A stretch of DNA of 64,000 bases from Sipunculus nudus (lineage: Eukaryota; Annelida; Sipuncula; Golfingiida; Sipunculidae): contig CM049313.1 in the NCBI GenBank assembly GCA_026874595.1, positions 28,022,008-28,086,007 on the forward strand, read 5' to 3'. Every line of letters starts with the position of its first letter. Position 1 is the stretch's first letter. A program made the position numbers and the translations under genes. Shown in pieces: positions 13,086-25,534 of the stretch. Under the pieces are notes generated by a model that was not told the origin of the DNA, made no database searches, and worked only from the letters and a program-made list of their open reading frames with translations.

Positions 13086-15975
13086 CTTTGAGGCTTACTG
13101 TTCTACAAGATAGGACTTACACATTTTCCAAGGGAACACAAATGCTGCAGAAACTTCTAAGTCTCAGCTCTATTATTGTTCTGAGAAAATGAATTTTAAT
13201 TGAATAATCAGTACTGAAGAAGTATGTTAAAATGGGTATCAAAATAACCAGCTTCCTTAGAACTTTATGTTTATTAGAAAAAGATTTTTTTCATCTGATT
13301 TATACTTTAAGAGGTGTACACTATAGTAATCATGCATCCAGAAAAACATAATTTTCTCAAAATACAATACATAAAAATAATTTAACTATATTTCACGTTG
13401 TTTATAATAACCGCCATTGATAATTATAAGAAACAGTAATTCTTTTGGAATGTTGTGTATATACAAGTACTTCAGCATCCAAATGCAATTGATAACTGCT
13501 TCATAAATACAGAACAAAGGGTACGGATGTAGTGTGCCACTGACCAATTGTGGTCACATAAGCATTAACCTAATATCATATTGGTTTAAGAAACAGCTAG
13601 AACAACCACGCTTTCCAGCTGTAAAATATATTGCCAAAACTCAACAGCATTGATCAAAGCATATGTACTTAAAAAAAAATATGTGTCTGCATTCTTATTG
13701 TGACAATAACCAGCATTCTTCAGGTGCACTAATCAGTAATTTTCACAAGTATATGTTACACCCCCCCCCCCCCCCCAGCAGACAAGCTTGCTGTACAGGC
13801 ACTCTCTACAATCGACCTTTGACCTTACTGTACCCTGCCCTGGAATTGTGCATGGTGATGTCACATGAATGCTGTACAGGCTGTGCACATCAGCAGGACA
13901 AAGGCATGCAGATTCAGTTACATCTAAATCAGTGATAACATCCGGTAATAGTTAAGGAGTACCAATACACACTTTGAGTGACAAGTTCTTTGTCAAGCAG
14001 AAGGGGAATGTATCGCTGAAAATGTCTCATTGGTGAGTAATCTAGCATTACTTCAGTTATTTTTGCATATTAAACCAGTGATTGCATAAAGATGACTTAA
14101 CCCATCTTGGTTTGCCCTTCAAAAACACAATCTGTGCGTTTCAAGATAACATTTCCTAATTGGTGGCCCATTTTACAAAATACAACATTTTGTTCGACAA
14201 AAAGCTGTTGCTGTTGCCCCTGTAAAGTGACAATTTGCATGTTCTATACTACAACAGGAACTGAGCTAAGAACAAATCCTTTTCACTGGTGCTATTTGCA
14301 ATTGGGTGTGGAAAAATCAAGAGTTAACAGCAGGCCCCAAATTTACATATTGATGTAATTTCTGAATGTCCCCAACCTGTGAAGAGATTATTAATCAACC
14401 TATATAAAGCTTCATCAGATCAGCATACAAATGTTATGAGTACCACATACTACCATTTAATTTGTTGGACCTTTGGCTATAGACCATGTTCTTATTTAGC
14501 TGAACTCTGGGTCATGAAAAGAAAAAGCTTCTACACATAAAGCCCCACAAGGTAATGATGTCCTCTTCATTTTCGAAATTGACTTGAATTTTTCTGTCTT
14601 GCTAGAGTGCATAATGTTATAATATGGTAAAAAATTATTATTTATATAATGCTCATAAGTTTTTCTTTCAGCCAAAGTAAACATTAAACACTGTTGATCA
14701 TTGCTGATTTTACAGCCACTGTCTCAATTTTGGTGAATGCTTTTTACAAAATTGAAGAGGGGTTTACTGTACTCAACCAAACCATTACAGCTAATCAAAT
14801 ATTTTTTAACTATTGGGGTCTATCACACAAAAGCTCCTAAATTAAGCTTTAATTTGGTAATATGCCTTTCTACTTGTCATTTCCATATACTGTAAACACC
14901 ACTTAATTTACAATTTTAAACATAAACACACTATGTTTGATAACAATCCATAAGCCATTCATATGTAGAATTTAATCTGAATGTGACATCAGAAGGTCAA
15001 GAACACTCTTACATAGGTTATGAGCACTTTAACTTTAATGGGCTTGGTCCTGTGACTTTTTTTCCATTTGAGGTTTCTTCTGAAATGTTCACTTTCATTA
15101 CAAAAGGAAAAGGCATAATGATTTGGGAATTCGTTTCACTAAGGATCAGATGATTGCATCATATACTATTTTGATTCCCAAATCAAATTCAATTTACAGG
15201 GCAATCAAAAGTGGATTTTTTGCCCACCTTGAATAATTTCTTTTTAAGTAGTAGTGCCATTTCACCTTGAAAGGTCAAGACATCATTTCGAACATTACTG
15301 ACCACCAAGATATCACTGATGTACTGTTTTAGTTAAATGATATGATGTGAGGTCCTGTTTTATGTTTATTTGTCTACTTAAATTTCAAAATAGGCATGGC
15401 TCAATGTTCATAATTATTTAATTCCAACAACCTTTGTTTCTATGATTTGTAATGGTTTCTTTACTTTTCATACAACCAGTATGAAGAAATGGTGCTGAAA
15501 GTATAAGGAAAACCTAAATATGTCCAGCCCTTGCAAGAATTTTCTGGTAAGCATATTCAGTTTATCATATAAAGTAACATTTAAATCTTTAAACAAATGG
15601 GCAATATTATGATTTGTAGGTTTTTTTTTTATCTAATAGCTGGAGCATACAATATTTGAAGTGCAAATTTAGTGTTTAACATTTATGGTGATAGGGATAT
15701 TCATATGACTGCTTACATGTTAAAATTGTTTCAACTGAGTAACCTACTTTCTGAGCCTATGAGCATCTTTAGGCCACAATGTCTATCCTGTGACCAGTAT
15801 ATTTGATAATCTTTAATGTTTGTATATACTCTGTATAACTAGAAAACTCTTCCTGTCTTAGTAATTGAGAAGTCCAACTGTATTTTCTTATAATCCTTAA
15901 TTTTAAACAGGCATATTTCCAGAACACTTAAAACCCCTTTATAGAGAGTAGATTTACTTTCAGTGAAATCTTTTT
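13086..15975. other. Element A interior, no gene seen
   Basis: AT-rich sequence with a 16-bp poly-C run at 13,761. Short open frames around 13,663-13,935 and 14,107-14,358 show no family resemblance, no codon bias that I can see and no splice context. Confidence 0.5.
13761..13776. repeat. Poly-C tract, 16 bp
   Basis: An uninterrupted run of cytosines. Confidence 0.95.
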
Positions 15976-15979
15976 TTTT

Positions 15980-16680
15980 TAGCTCAGCTGACTATAAGTC
16001 ATCTGAGCTATAGTCGTGGTCCATTGTCCGTCGTCCGTCCGTCTGTCCGTCCGTCCGTCTGTCCGTCCGTCCGTCGATGTGGCACGTTTTGAAACCGTAA
16101 GACCTAGGAATCCAAAATTCAGCATAATGTTAGATGTCCCCAAGATCTCCTACCAAGCCGAAAACTGGGTCTTTGCGACTTCATTCCTTTGAGAAATTAA
16201 GGAAAAACCTCAATTTTTTATTAAAAAAAAAATATTCACACTTCAGGACTGCCTAATATCAAAACCACTCCTCTGTTTTTCCTCATATTCCCTATATATA
16301 ATCCTCTATATAATTCCTATGTACATGCCAGAAATTAGGTCTGTATTATATAATTTAAAAAAGTTATGGGCCCAAACATAATGCATTTTGTATATAATCA
16401 GGAAAGAAATTTTATCACTTAACACAAAACTTGTTAAAGCTAAGCACTTTTTTTCCAGTAATATTACTTTTATTAATCAAAATTAAATTGTATACCCAAA
16501 ATTAGATCAAAATCTTTTAAATTTTTTAAAATATTAGCAAAAATAAAAAATTGGTACCTTAAATTTTGCCCAACTTTGACCATGGCACGTTTTTTTGCTG
16601 TAACTGCTGTGAATTTAATTTTCACAGCATGTTTTTGTTAGCATTTCAACTGTTAACACCAAAAATTTGAAACCAGTTGA
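15980..16680 (+). repeat. AGCTCAG...GTCCGTC dispersed repeat, plus copy 1
   Basis: Starts AGCTCAGCTGACTATAAGTC, followed by GAGCTATAGTCGTGGTCCAT and a long GTCCGTCCGTC run, then ACCGTAAGACCTAGGAATCC. It ends near the TGACCATGGCACGTTTTTTT segment and the A/T-rich tail. It is the same family as 11,463-12,745 but in the opposite orientation, and lies inside element A. Confidence 0.8.
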
Positions 16681-16749
16681 TTAAAAACTGTAGATTTCAT
16701 TCAAGTTTTCAAGCACCATGTCACATATTGCTAGTGTTATGCAGTTTGC

Positions 16750-17335
16750 TAGGGCTCAGCTCCCGAGCTTCAGCTCTAAGTTCCTTAAATTTGGCATACA
16801 GTTAGATTTCTCCAAAATCCCCTACCATGCCAAGAATTTGGTCACTAGGACTTAATTTCGAGATATCAATGAAAAACTTCATTTTTCCATTAAAAACCCA
16901 TTGTTACACTTTAAGACTGCCTAATATTAAAACCACTGATCTGACTTTAATCATAAATAATATACATATTTTCTATACATTCGCTATGCACATGCCAGAA
17001 TGATGTCAGTATTGCATAATTGTTTTAAGTTATGGGCCCAAACATAATGCACTTTGTAAAAAATCAGGAAATATATTTACTCCCTTAACAAGGGCATTGC
17101 TGAAGCTAGAGATTTTTTTGTCAGGGATGTAACATTATTTAATCAAGATTCAATTGAATACCCAAAATTAGTTCTGAATTTTTCAAATTTTATAAGTTAT
17201 TAGTATAAATATAAAATTAGTACCTTAAATTTTGCCTAACTGTGACCATGGCACGTTTGTTTCCCGTGAGCACTGTTGATATAATTTTCATACCATGCAC
17301 ACATAAGGATTTCAGCTTTTTAGTTTAGAAAGCTG
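16750..17335 (+). repeat. AGCTCAG...GTCCGTC repeat, plus copy 2, 5' end degenerate
   Basis: Repeats the body of the preceding copy, from AAATTTGGCATACAGTTAGA through TGACCATGGCACGTTTGTTT. It lacks the GTCCGTC head. As with the minus copies, two units sit in tandem. Confidence 0.7.
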
Positions 17336-19125
17336 AAAGAAATTGGCCAAATATTGTAGCTTTTATTAATGTTTTTTATGAGACCCTGTCAGACTTTGGC
17401 TCTCTCCAGCCCCTCTTGAGTCACCTGTATGTTGACCTTGTTGACCTTTCATCAAATTATGCACGCTTGAGGCGAGAATCCAGGCAGCTTATGGCCAGCC
17501 ACAGTTGATCCAGGTGTCCAACCCAACTCATCTAGTAGTTTTAACCAACAACATAACAATAAACAATAAATTAATAAATTTTTATTGGTTTTTAATAACA
17601 AATTAAAGAAAAATAGAAAAGGAATTTGTTAGTTTATAATAACAGGAAATTTACTTGCAGTTACCGATGATATAAGAATCTTGTATCGATGGGTAGAATG
17701 TCACATATTCCAAATAACACCATGCAGTCACCTATGGCATTTTCAGTTCAATTTTAATGATAAAAAAGTAAATCATATTATTCATTACTAATCATTAGGG
17801 ATTATATGAAGGAAATTAATGATAGACAAAGATGCAGTTGATAATATTAATCTAGATTCCTACTGTGTCTAGTGTGTACATTATTGTGAAATAAGTCCAG
17901 AATGAATTTTTTACAGTTATTTTTTAATATAAATAAAAGCCATAAAACCAGGTACTTATGATCATTATTTAAATGTGTGAATTTTGTATATTCTGGATTC
18001 TCAACATCATTGTTTGGTGAAAACTGAATAAATACCAGACATGGTGCGAATACTTTGTAATTGTATTTAAATACAAATATGATTATGTACTCCATTAAAT
18101 TTCTTGCATAAAGAATGGGAATTCAGGTAAAAATGAAAGTATATGAATACTCGTGCAAATACTTTCAAAATGTATTCATGAATGCATTCATGAATATATT
18201 CTTTAATATTATTTTAATAATCATATCAGTTATATTTCATTTTTAAAAATCATACGATTCTCTTATTATTTTTAATAAAAATTATATTTGGGACAATATT
18301 TGTAATTTTTTTAATAAATAGTTAAACTCTTATATTATATGTTCTGCTTATAAGTTATATGGCCAAGTCAAAATCTGTGTGACAGTAGTACTCCATTTGT
18401 TAATAAAATAAATGAAATCAATCCTCTTCCCTGTCTCCAAAGGTACTATCAAAATCATACATAAGCTAAACAACAACAACTCATAATACAGCTTATATTT
18501 ATTACCACACAAAACCAGCATGAGCCTCATTTCTAAATAATATTTTTTTATCATATATAACTGCTGAGCGTGGTGACCCATAGGTCCCTTGTTTTCACTT
18601 GTGTTGCCTCCAGAAAATTTAAATGTTAAAAAGCACTACTAAGCATCAATGTCAAAAGTTTATCTTTAAACTTATTTGATTGAATAATTTATGTGAGCAG
18701 TAATGACTATATGTGTATAATTGGACTGGTAACATTTGTTTTTGCAGGTCAAACAGGAGGGGACTGAAAAGGATTTAGAGTGTGGCAAGGGTGTATATTT
18801 CCTTTCAGCCTTGATTCCCTAAAATGACAACTATCTCATATCTGACAGAACCAGGGAGTTTTAAAAATCTTATGAAAATATTATTTTCAGGTAATAAATG
18901 TGTAAATAAACATTTATTTAGGATATTTGTTTTCATAATTTTTTGTTTCATGTGTTTACATCCATATGACTGAATGAAGTTGATGACCCCCAGTGTGATC
19001 GAGGCCAGCTTTAATTTCAAGGAACTGCACAGTGAAGGAAGCTCACCACACACACACAGACCTTAATTACTATTGTCCACCATAATTTCTTGTGGAATAA
19101 AGAAAAGAGTAAACACCGTTCAAAA
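17336..19125. other. Element A interior, non-coding
   Basis: AT-rich DNA without a recognisable gene. It contains one copy of the CCCTTGTTT repeat terminus at 18,561-18,595. Confidence 0.5.
18561..18595 (+). repeat. CCCTTGTT-terminus repeat, copy 3
   Basis: CTGCTGAGCGTGGTGACCCA then TAGGTCCCTTGTTTT. Same conserved end as at 45,475-45,510, in the same orientation. Confidence 0.6.
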
Positions 19126-19129
19126 CAGA

Positions 19130-20932
19130 ACAACAAGGTCCTGATGAAGTGCCCCCAATCGTCCTTCGGGAATGCCACAAAGAACTGGTTTATCCACTAT
19201 GGACATTTTTTACCTTGTCAATGGAAAAAGGGCAACTTCCCTCACTATAGAAAAAGGCTAACGTATCACCAATCTATAAAAATGGAGAAAAAAATATGCC
19301 AATTAATTACAGACCTATATCACTGACATCCTGTATTTGCAAACTTTTTGAAAAAATAATCTTTGCCCAAATGTACAACTTTTTAAAAGAGAATAACAAA
19401 ATAAGCCCATATCGGTCTGGCTTTATCCCAGGAGACTTGACAGTATACCAACTGTCTGACCTATACAATTCAATATGCCAAGACGTTGATAAAGGCAAGG
19501 AAGTACAGGCTGTATTCCTAGATATGAGTAAAGCTTTTGACAAGGTCTGGTCTGAAGGCCTCCTCACCAAATTGTCATATCAGTTGGAATTAAAGGAAAA
19601 TTACTTCGGTGGTTAGCACAGTATTTAAAAAAAAGGAAACAAAGAGTAATAATTGAAAATGAACTTTCTGATTGGGGATCACTTCATGCAGGAGTACCCC
19701 AAGGGTCCATACTGGGACCCCTATTATTTTTAATATTCATCAACGACATCACAGAAAACATAGTGAGCAATATTAGATTATTCGCTGATGATACTATGTT
19801 ATATCTCACCATAGAAAATCCATCATTAGCAGAAAAAATATTAAACAATGACTTGGATAAAATATTTAAATGGTCCACAAGATGGTTAGTCACTTTTAAC
19901 GCAAAGAAAACCAAATCCTTAATATTTTCATCTAAATCATCTAAAACTTCTCACCCAGACCTATATTTAAATGGCATTAAAATAGATAAATTTAACAGTC
20001 ACAAACATCTAGGATTAACATTCAGAAAGGACTGTAAATGGAATGATCACATAGAAAATATAAAAGCCAAAGCAAACTCTAAAGTATTAATACTAAGCAA
20101 ACTGAAATATATGCTTGATAGGAAAACTCTTGAAAACATATACTTCACTTATATAAGGCCAATATTGGAATATAGCAATGTTGTGTGGTGTAACTGCACA
20201 CAAGAGCAAAGTGATACATTGGAGGCAGTGCAGCTACAAGCTGCCAGGATTGTGACAGGCTGTGTCAGAGGAACTAGCCATGCCAAACTATACAAAGAAA
20301 CAGGCTGGCCCCAATTAAAAAAACGTAGGGAAAACTCTGTGGTCATCCAACTACACAAAATGTTAAAACAAGAAACTCCAAAGTACCTTTACCTTCTATT
20401 ACCTCCACCAAGAAACTATACCTTTAATACAAGGTCATGTGCTCTACTCAATATACAAAACATTTTCTCTAGAACAGAGCTGTACTACAACTCATTCCTA
20501 CCAAAATCTATACGACTATGGAACAAACTAGATGATAGACTTAAACACTGCCAGACCAGTAAATTGCTAAAAAATAATATATCAAGAGAAATTGCTAAAA
20601 ACAAACCACCTAAATATTATAATTCAGGATCAAGAAGAGCCCAGATAATTCACACACGGCTAAGAACACAGTGCAGTAATCTAAACCATGATTTATATAG
20701 AAGACACTTATCAAACAATTTAAAATGCCAATGTGGATTCGAAACAGAAAACGCAGAACATTACCTATTGCAGTGTCACCTCCATGTCAACTCTAGAAGT
20801 AAACATCTCCCCCTAAATATACCTGTAGAAGAACTTCTTTATGGAAATCCCTATGCAAGCCACATCAGAAATGAAGAAATTTTTGAAGCAGTATCTTCAT
20901 ACATAGAAGACACAAAAAGGTTTAAAATATAA
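19130..20932 (+). pseudogene. Broken non-LTR retrotransposon reverse transcriptase (CR1/Jockey-like)
   Basis: A 5'-truncated LINE. The frame beginning near 19,138 reads GPDEVPP, then an in-frame stop (19,248-19,250, TAG where Trp is usual), then INYRPISLTS, FLDMSKAFDKVW, a frameshift near 19,580-19,590, GVPQGSILGPLLFLIFINDI and the catalytic FADD at about 19,783. These are the standard fingers/palm blocks of non-LTR reverse transcriptase. The C-terminal frame stays open from the frameshift to the stop at 20,930-20,932. It contains a thumb/connector region and a CQCGF...HYLLQC cysteine/histidine tail. No endonuclease domain is present. CR1/Jockey is the likely group; exact clade is not settled. 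It lies inside element A, so it inserted after or with it. Confidence 0.88.
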
Positions 20933-21315
20933 TATTCCCCACCATATTTTCCCCTAAAAGTGATATTCATAATTCAGTCATAAAATTAGTCCTAATATAC
21001 TAGGACCTGAAACAAAAATGAAACAAAAACAATTTTAAATACTTGTCTTCCAAATAATTAATTAAATTTAAAAAAAAAAAGAACAAATGAACAATTTCTT
21101 CCATTCTTACTAAGAAAATTTACATCTTGCCTACCTCACCTAAACTCACTCACATCCAAACACTCTGAATACTGCCATCGTATATTGTTAATGGAAACAT
21201 TCGGGAGAGAGTCGAGGTAAGCTTTAAGTAGCTTGCACTTAATCCCACTGATGCTTGTATTATGTGATTTATATGTGCATATTCAGTATCAATAAAATAT
21301 CTAAAACAAAAACAG
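20933..21315 (+). other. Probable LINE 3' untranslated tail
   Basis: AT-rich sequence after the reverse transcriptase stop, with a poly-A run at about 21,070-21,080 and an AATAAA at about 21,291. The element end is not marked by a clear target duplication. Confidence 0.45.
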
Positions 21316-21344
21316 ACATAATTGAGCTACTGACAAACAGCACA

Positions 21345-21720
21345 GAAGGTGCATACACTGGACTTATATGTGAGTTATATGTCACTTATAAGGGACATAT
21401 ATGGCACTTATAAGGCACATATATGGCACATATATGGGAGTTATAAGGCACATATATGGGAGTTATAAGACACATATATGGGACATATATGGGAGTTATA
21501 GGGGACATATATGGGACATATATGGGAGTTATAGGGGACCTATATGTGGAAGCCTTATAAGTGACATATAAGGCCCATAAGTCCAATTTGCATATCAAAT
21601 CCATATACCAGACATATATGTGACATATATGGGTGCTATAAGGTTGGACATAAGGGACATATATGGCACATATATGTACCTTATATGTGCCATATAACTT
21701 TCACATATATGGCACTTATA
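21345..21720. repeat. Element A right subterminal array, 11-bp phased
   Basis: From about 21,361 the sequence reads as near-perfect 11-bp steps: AGTTATATGTC, ACTTATAAGGG, ACATATATGGC, ACTTATAAGGC, ACATATATGGG, AGTTATAAGGC and so on for some 20 units, becoming looser after 21,550. Two alternating unit types, ACATATATGGG and AGTTATAAGGG, dominate. The block abuts the right terminus, mirroring the left block at 12,766-13,085. Confidence 0.88.
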
Positions 21721-21723
21721 AAA

Positions 21724-21737
21724 ATTTTCTGTAAGGG
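21724..21737 (-). repeat. Element A right terminal inverted repeat
   Basis: ATTTTCTGTAAGGG on the plus strand, followed by the TT target duplication. It resembles both ends of element B (CCCTTACAGAAA). Confidence 0.82.
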
Positions 21738-21739
21738 TT

Positions 21740-22577
21740 ATAGTCAGCTAAAAATTGAATTGACCCCAAGTCCGTTATCAAAGATGACAAAGCAGTGTTT
21801 TAAACGTATGTCTCAGGAGAGGCATTATACATGGCTATGCCCTGTTTCCCAATCCTAATTGATACATTCAATAAAAATACTGTTTCAAGAAACATTACGG
21901 AGAGAACCAAACTTGAGACAACAGATGAAGAGTACCCTAGCTTCTGTGGCATGTATGTACATTTGAATGTGATGACATTTTTTATTCCACTGCATTGGAC
22001 ATCTTGAGGGTGGACAAAGAAGTGGTTAACTTTACAATACCGGTATTAGAAGGATGCACGGCCTATGTTCCTCAGGCATGTCCATAACTGATAATACCAT
22101 GTCCTTGTCCCTGTTAACTCTCCTCTGGTTACTGATACGCTAAGGCCCCATATATGAAGTAACTTTGAGCAAAGGAAGACCATAAAAATATTTAAAAAAT
22201 ACTAAAAAAGATGTAGCTTATCTTATTGAAAATACTATTTTCTTTCATGAATATGGATTGTAACCACAAGGAATCAAGAAGCTATGTGTTACCGTCAATG
22301 CTGCTGCACCTCATAACTAAATCATACTGGTCTTCTCTAGCATTCCCCTGCAGTGATCTGACATTCTGGCAACATTAGAATCTGAAACGGGAGAGACAAC
22401 TAAGTAATCAAGTAAAGATTATAACTCAAATTATATTAAAAGTCAGAGGAACTACTTTCAACAATTTGTTTATTATTTTATTGTTTTGATTATAATAATA
22501 ATTCATTCTGAAGCTTCATTAGAGGTGAAAAAAGGTAACATTTTATATTTATGTTTATATATGGTTATAGATATAAA
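21740..22577. other. Non-coding stretch
   Basis: The first ~35 bp complete the repeat interrupted at 12,745. The rest is unique AT-rich DNA with no gene recognised. Confidence 0.5.
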
Positions 22578-22625
22578 GTTGCGGATCCAGTTATTCAAAA
22601 TCAGGGGGTGAGGGGGCATTTTGTT
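22578..22625 (+). repeat. Fragment of GCGGATCCAG hAT-like short element
   Basis: GTTGCGGATCCAGTTATTCA and the following G-rich stretch resemble the left half of the element at 40,321-40,518. No right half is seen. Confidence 0.4.
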
Positions 22626-22637
22626 TAATATATACAC

Positions 22638-22639
<2 letters not shown>

Positions 22640-22722
<83 letters not shown>

Positions 22723-22724
22723 TG

Positions 22725-22770
<46 letters not shown>
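22640..22770. repeat. (TA)n microsatellite
   Basis: About 130 bp of alternating A and T with one interruption near 22,721-22,732. Long Tyr-Ile open frames across it are artefacts of the repeat. Confidence 0.97.
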
Positions 22771-22775
<5 letters not shown>

Positions 22776-22799
22776 GTAAAAGTATATGTATATAAATAT

Positions 22800-23998
22800 A
22801 TTTTCAGGCTATGAAAATTATAAATATTTGTTTTTATTAATGGTCTGATTCTGCACTTAGGCAACCATTAAAAAACGAGAAGCTTATTCCCAATCATGGA
22901 CAGGATTAAACAAACTGAAGCATACTATTATAAGATGAAAACACTATATTACAGGTATATTTAAAAAGATTTGTTTGCATTACAGCCCTGTAGCTAGATG
23001 TTATGATACTGGCAAAGAGCAGACTGTTCACTGAATTCAACCAAACTTGACTGAAAATTGACTAAAATTAACTAAAACTGACTGAAATTGACCTTAATTT
23101 CATCAAATGCACTGTTGCATAGTTTATCACTACTAATTTTGATTTGTTCTGACGAATATTGATACGTACAAGTATCAATATTCTTCAAAAGACCAATTTA
23201 TGAGAGCATTAAATTCAGGCGAGAAACTGAAAGGGTAGGGGTTTTAGATTTTCTTTCACAGAGACTATTTTAAAAAATCAATCATTTTTATTCTTATGTT
23301 TCTTCAGACAGATAATGTCAATTTTATTTTAAATTTAATATTGTTAAATAAATTATAAGTGTTTGTGGAGTCTATAAATGTGTTCAGATAATGGCTAAAT
23401 GTCCAATGTATAGATTATTTGCATTTGACAGGTTTCTCTCAAATTAAAATATATGTGTGTGTGTGTGTGAAGAGAAGTCAGCTTGAAATGAAAATCATAA
23501 ATCAAAAGGAATATTATCATTTTTAACAAATGGTATGTCAGTGTGCACAAAATATATTTAAAATAAATGGCCATGCAGTACATGTTGCAAACTGCATGTT
23601 ACACTGTTGGATTTCATAACCAAACTAATATGTTGGAGAGGAATTATTAAATATAATGAGTCTAATGGTACATTTGGTTATTTGGCAGAAAGACAGTTAG
23701 TATTAAGTTAAGAGTCCTGTTTTATTTTTAAAAAAAAATAAATATTGAAGTATTATAGTAAAATATCATAAGTTGACAGCATATTGCTGTTCAGATGAAA
23801 TGCCTAGCATATATAAAAGCAGGTTTAACAGACTGCTTAAAACACATGAGCAGCAGTACATGACTTGGGGTGGTTCCTATGTTTATCCTGACCTGAGCAG
23901 GGAATCATGATTATCACCAGATATATCTTAGTTCTATAAATGCTAAAAAATAGAAAAAAGAAATGTTTATTTTGCATTTTCTAAAATTTTACAAAATG
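22800..23998. other. Non-coding stretch
   Basis: AT-rich, with a short (TG)n run at 23,453-23,469. No gene recognised. Confidence 0.5.
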
Positions 23999-24032
23999 CG
24001 CTGAGTGCTGTGACCAATGGGTCCCTTGTTTT
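23999..24032 (+). repeat. CCCTTGTT-terminus repeat, copy 4
   Basis: CGCTGAGTGCTGTGACCAAT then GGGTCCCTTGTTTTT. It sits 42 bp upstream of the hAT-like element. Confidence 0.6.
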
Positions 24033-24349
24033 TAATGTATTTTTCAGGGTTTGCAGGTTTTACCCACTACTTAGGGTTGGCACAATCTTCCTGGAGGGAA
24101 GGGAAGGGATGGAAAGAAATATTTTCTTTCAGAAGGGAAGAAATACTTTCTTCCCACAATTTCTTCCCAGGGAAGAAATAAGATTCACAACATACCTGTA
24201 TTTCACGTTGTTCAAATGTCATTTTGGCTTGTTATATCAGTGCAAATCAGAATGATTGATTTCACACCCTTAGGTAAATAAAGGACATGCAAACAAGCCA
24301 TGTGGATGTGACTGGTGTGTCATTTTATTATGGGGCTGGATGATGTAGT

Positions 24350-24690
24350 CTTCAGCTGAGTAATCAAGATGAATTCAACTTGAGTCCACTCAGTCCATTG
24401 GTGTTGTTGTTGCTGAAGGCTTGTCTTGAGCTGTGTGATTAGGATGAACTCAAAATGAGTACATACCCTTCAGGGGTGGAGGTCGGCTTGTACAGTTGAG
24501 CTGGTTTTTAGTTAAGTAATTTGGATGAACTCAACATTAGTTTATAACCTTCAGGGGTGGAGGTCGGCTTGTACAGTTGAGCTGGTTTTTAGTTAAGTAA
24601 TTTGGATGAACTCAACATTAGTTTATACCCTTCAGGGGTGGAGGTCGGCTTGTACAGTTGAGCTGGTCTTTAGCTTAGTAACTGGCAGTC
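24350..24690 (+). repeat. 81-bp tandem repeat
   Basis: CTTCAGGGGTGGAGGTCGGC begins at 24,468, 24,549 and 24,630, an exact 81-bp period with near-identical units. Degenerate relatives of the GATGAACTCAACATTAG part precede it from about 24,360. Confidence 0.9.
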
Positions 24691-24760
24691 CAGCCATGTC
24701 TTCTGGTAGCTCACCTACTCCATCCAACTTATCAAGGTCATCAACTCGACACAGGACTAC

Positions 24761-25142
24761 CGGCTTCTGTGGCTCAGGGGTAGAGTTCAGGACTCGAAGC
24801 AAGGAGATCATGAGTTTGAATCTAAGCCAGGCGGTGAGATTTTATCATGGTTGGCCCCCACCCAGGGTAAGCGCTCTGAAAGCTAAATAGGGAGACTTTG
24901 CCTGACAGTCATGTTTCACTGAAAAATGAGTGCACCTTTCGGGGGTTCCTTGGTGTTGTGACCAAGCAATGGGGATGACAAACACCAAGGACCCGCAGGA
25001 GTGTTACACCGAGCCCTGTTGACACCAGGATAACTGGGTATAAGCCCCTGTCATGTAGTCCAGAATAGAACTCTGCAGATGTACTTAGTAATAGTTAAGC
25101 AAGCATAAGGTTACCTCCACCAAATAAAAAATGTAAAAAAAA
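24761..25142 (+). mobile_element. tRNA-derived SINE
   Basis: The head shows RNA polymerase III promoter boxes: an A box TGGCTCAGGGG at 24,770-24,780 and a B box-like AGTTTGAATCT at 24,813-24,823, with tRNA-like spacing. A non-tRNA body follows, ending in an A-rich tail (AAATAAAAAATGTAAAAAAA) near 25,142. Its length of about 380 bp is normal for a SINE. It lies inside the hAT-like element. Confidence 0.72.
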
Positions 25143-25192
25143 CTCCACTGGACAGCAGCAGCGAGTTATAGATTTGTTTTCAAAGCGTAACC

Positions 25193-25534
25193 ATGAGTAC
25201 ATCACAGCTGCCATACAGCCTTCAGACAAAGTCTGCACCATATCCAGCTTTCTACTTCTCAGCTATGTCTTTGCCTGCTGTATCCTGGTAAATGGGAATA
25301 AAGAATGGGAGCCCTACTCTACCTGCAGGGTTTGCGGAGTTAGTATTGAACCTCCACACAGCATATGCATCCTCCGTATCCATAAAATGGGCTGTCTCAA
25401 CCATGGGTGTGGTTCAGTCAAAACTTCGAAAAGGTTCATTGTGGAACATACAAACAAGCTTGTATCTACTTACAGGATGCTGCATAGAAACCATGTTTTG
25501 GACTATTGGTTTCACTGTGTTCTATGAAATATAA
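25193..25534 (+). pseudogene. Unrecognised open frame broken by one stop
   Basis: An ATG in good context (ACCATGA) opens a 32-codon frame, then one TAA at 25,289-25,291, then the same frame continues for 80 codons to 25,534. The product would be about 113 residues and rather hydrophobic (SLPAVSW, then SSVSIKWAVSTMGVVQSKL, then FWTIGFTVFYEI). I do not recognise the family. The continuity across the stop suggests a decayed captured coding fragment within the hAT-like element. A second frame in the same stretch is also open for 117 codons, so chance cannot be excluded. Confidence 0.3.

Larger units (their letters stand above)
12746..21737. mobile_element. Element A: 9.0-kb non-autonomous transposon with CCCTTAC termini
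   Basis: Left end CCCTTACGAAAATGAAAAGT at 12,746; right end, read inward on the minus strand, CCCTTACAGAAAATTTTTAT ending at 21,737. They align over 13-14 bp with one gap. TT on each side (12,744-12,745 and 21,738-21,739) is a 2-bp target duplication, confirmed by the intact target sequence at 12,143-12,172. Both ends carry arrays of 11-bp motifs. The interior has no transposase, only dispersed repeats, a poly-C run and a broken LINE, so it would need a transposase from elsewhere. Its termini resemble those of element B (29,092-47,908), which encodes a CACTA/EnSpm-like transposase. Confidence 0.82.

Noticed and set aside
13663-14358. Open frames of 83-90 codons inside element A as a transposase remnant
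   Set aside because: No match to any transposase block seen in element B, and one begins in a poly-A stretch and runs through poly-C.
22503-22864. Tyr-Ile-rich minus-strand frames
   Set aside because: Translation of a (TA)n microsatellite.
25174-25527. 117-codon frame overlapping the broken frame at 25,193-25,534
   Set aside because: Cysteine- and histidine-rich translation without family resemblance; the other frame has the better start context. Neither is secure.
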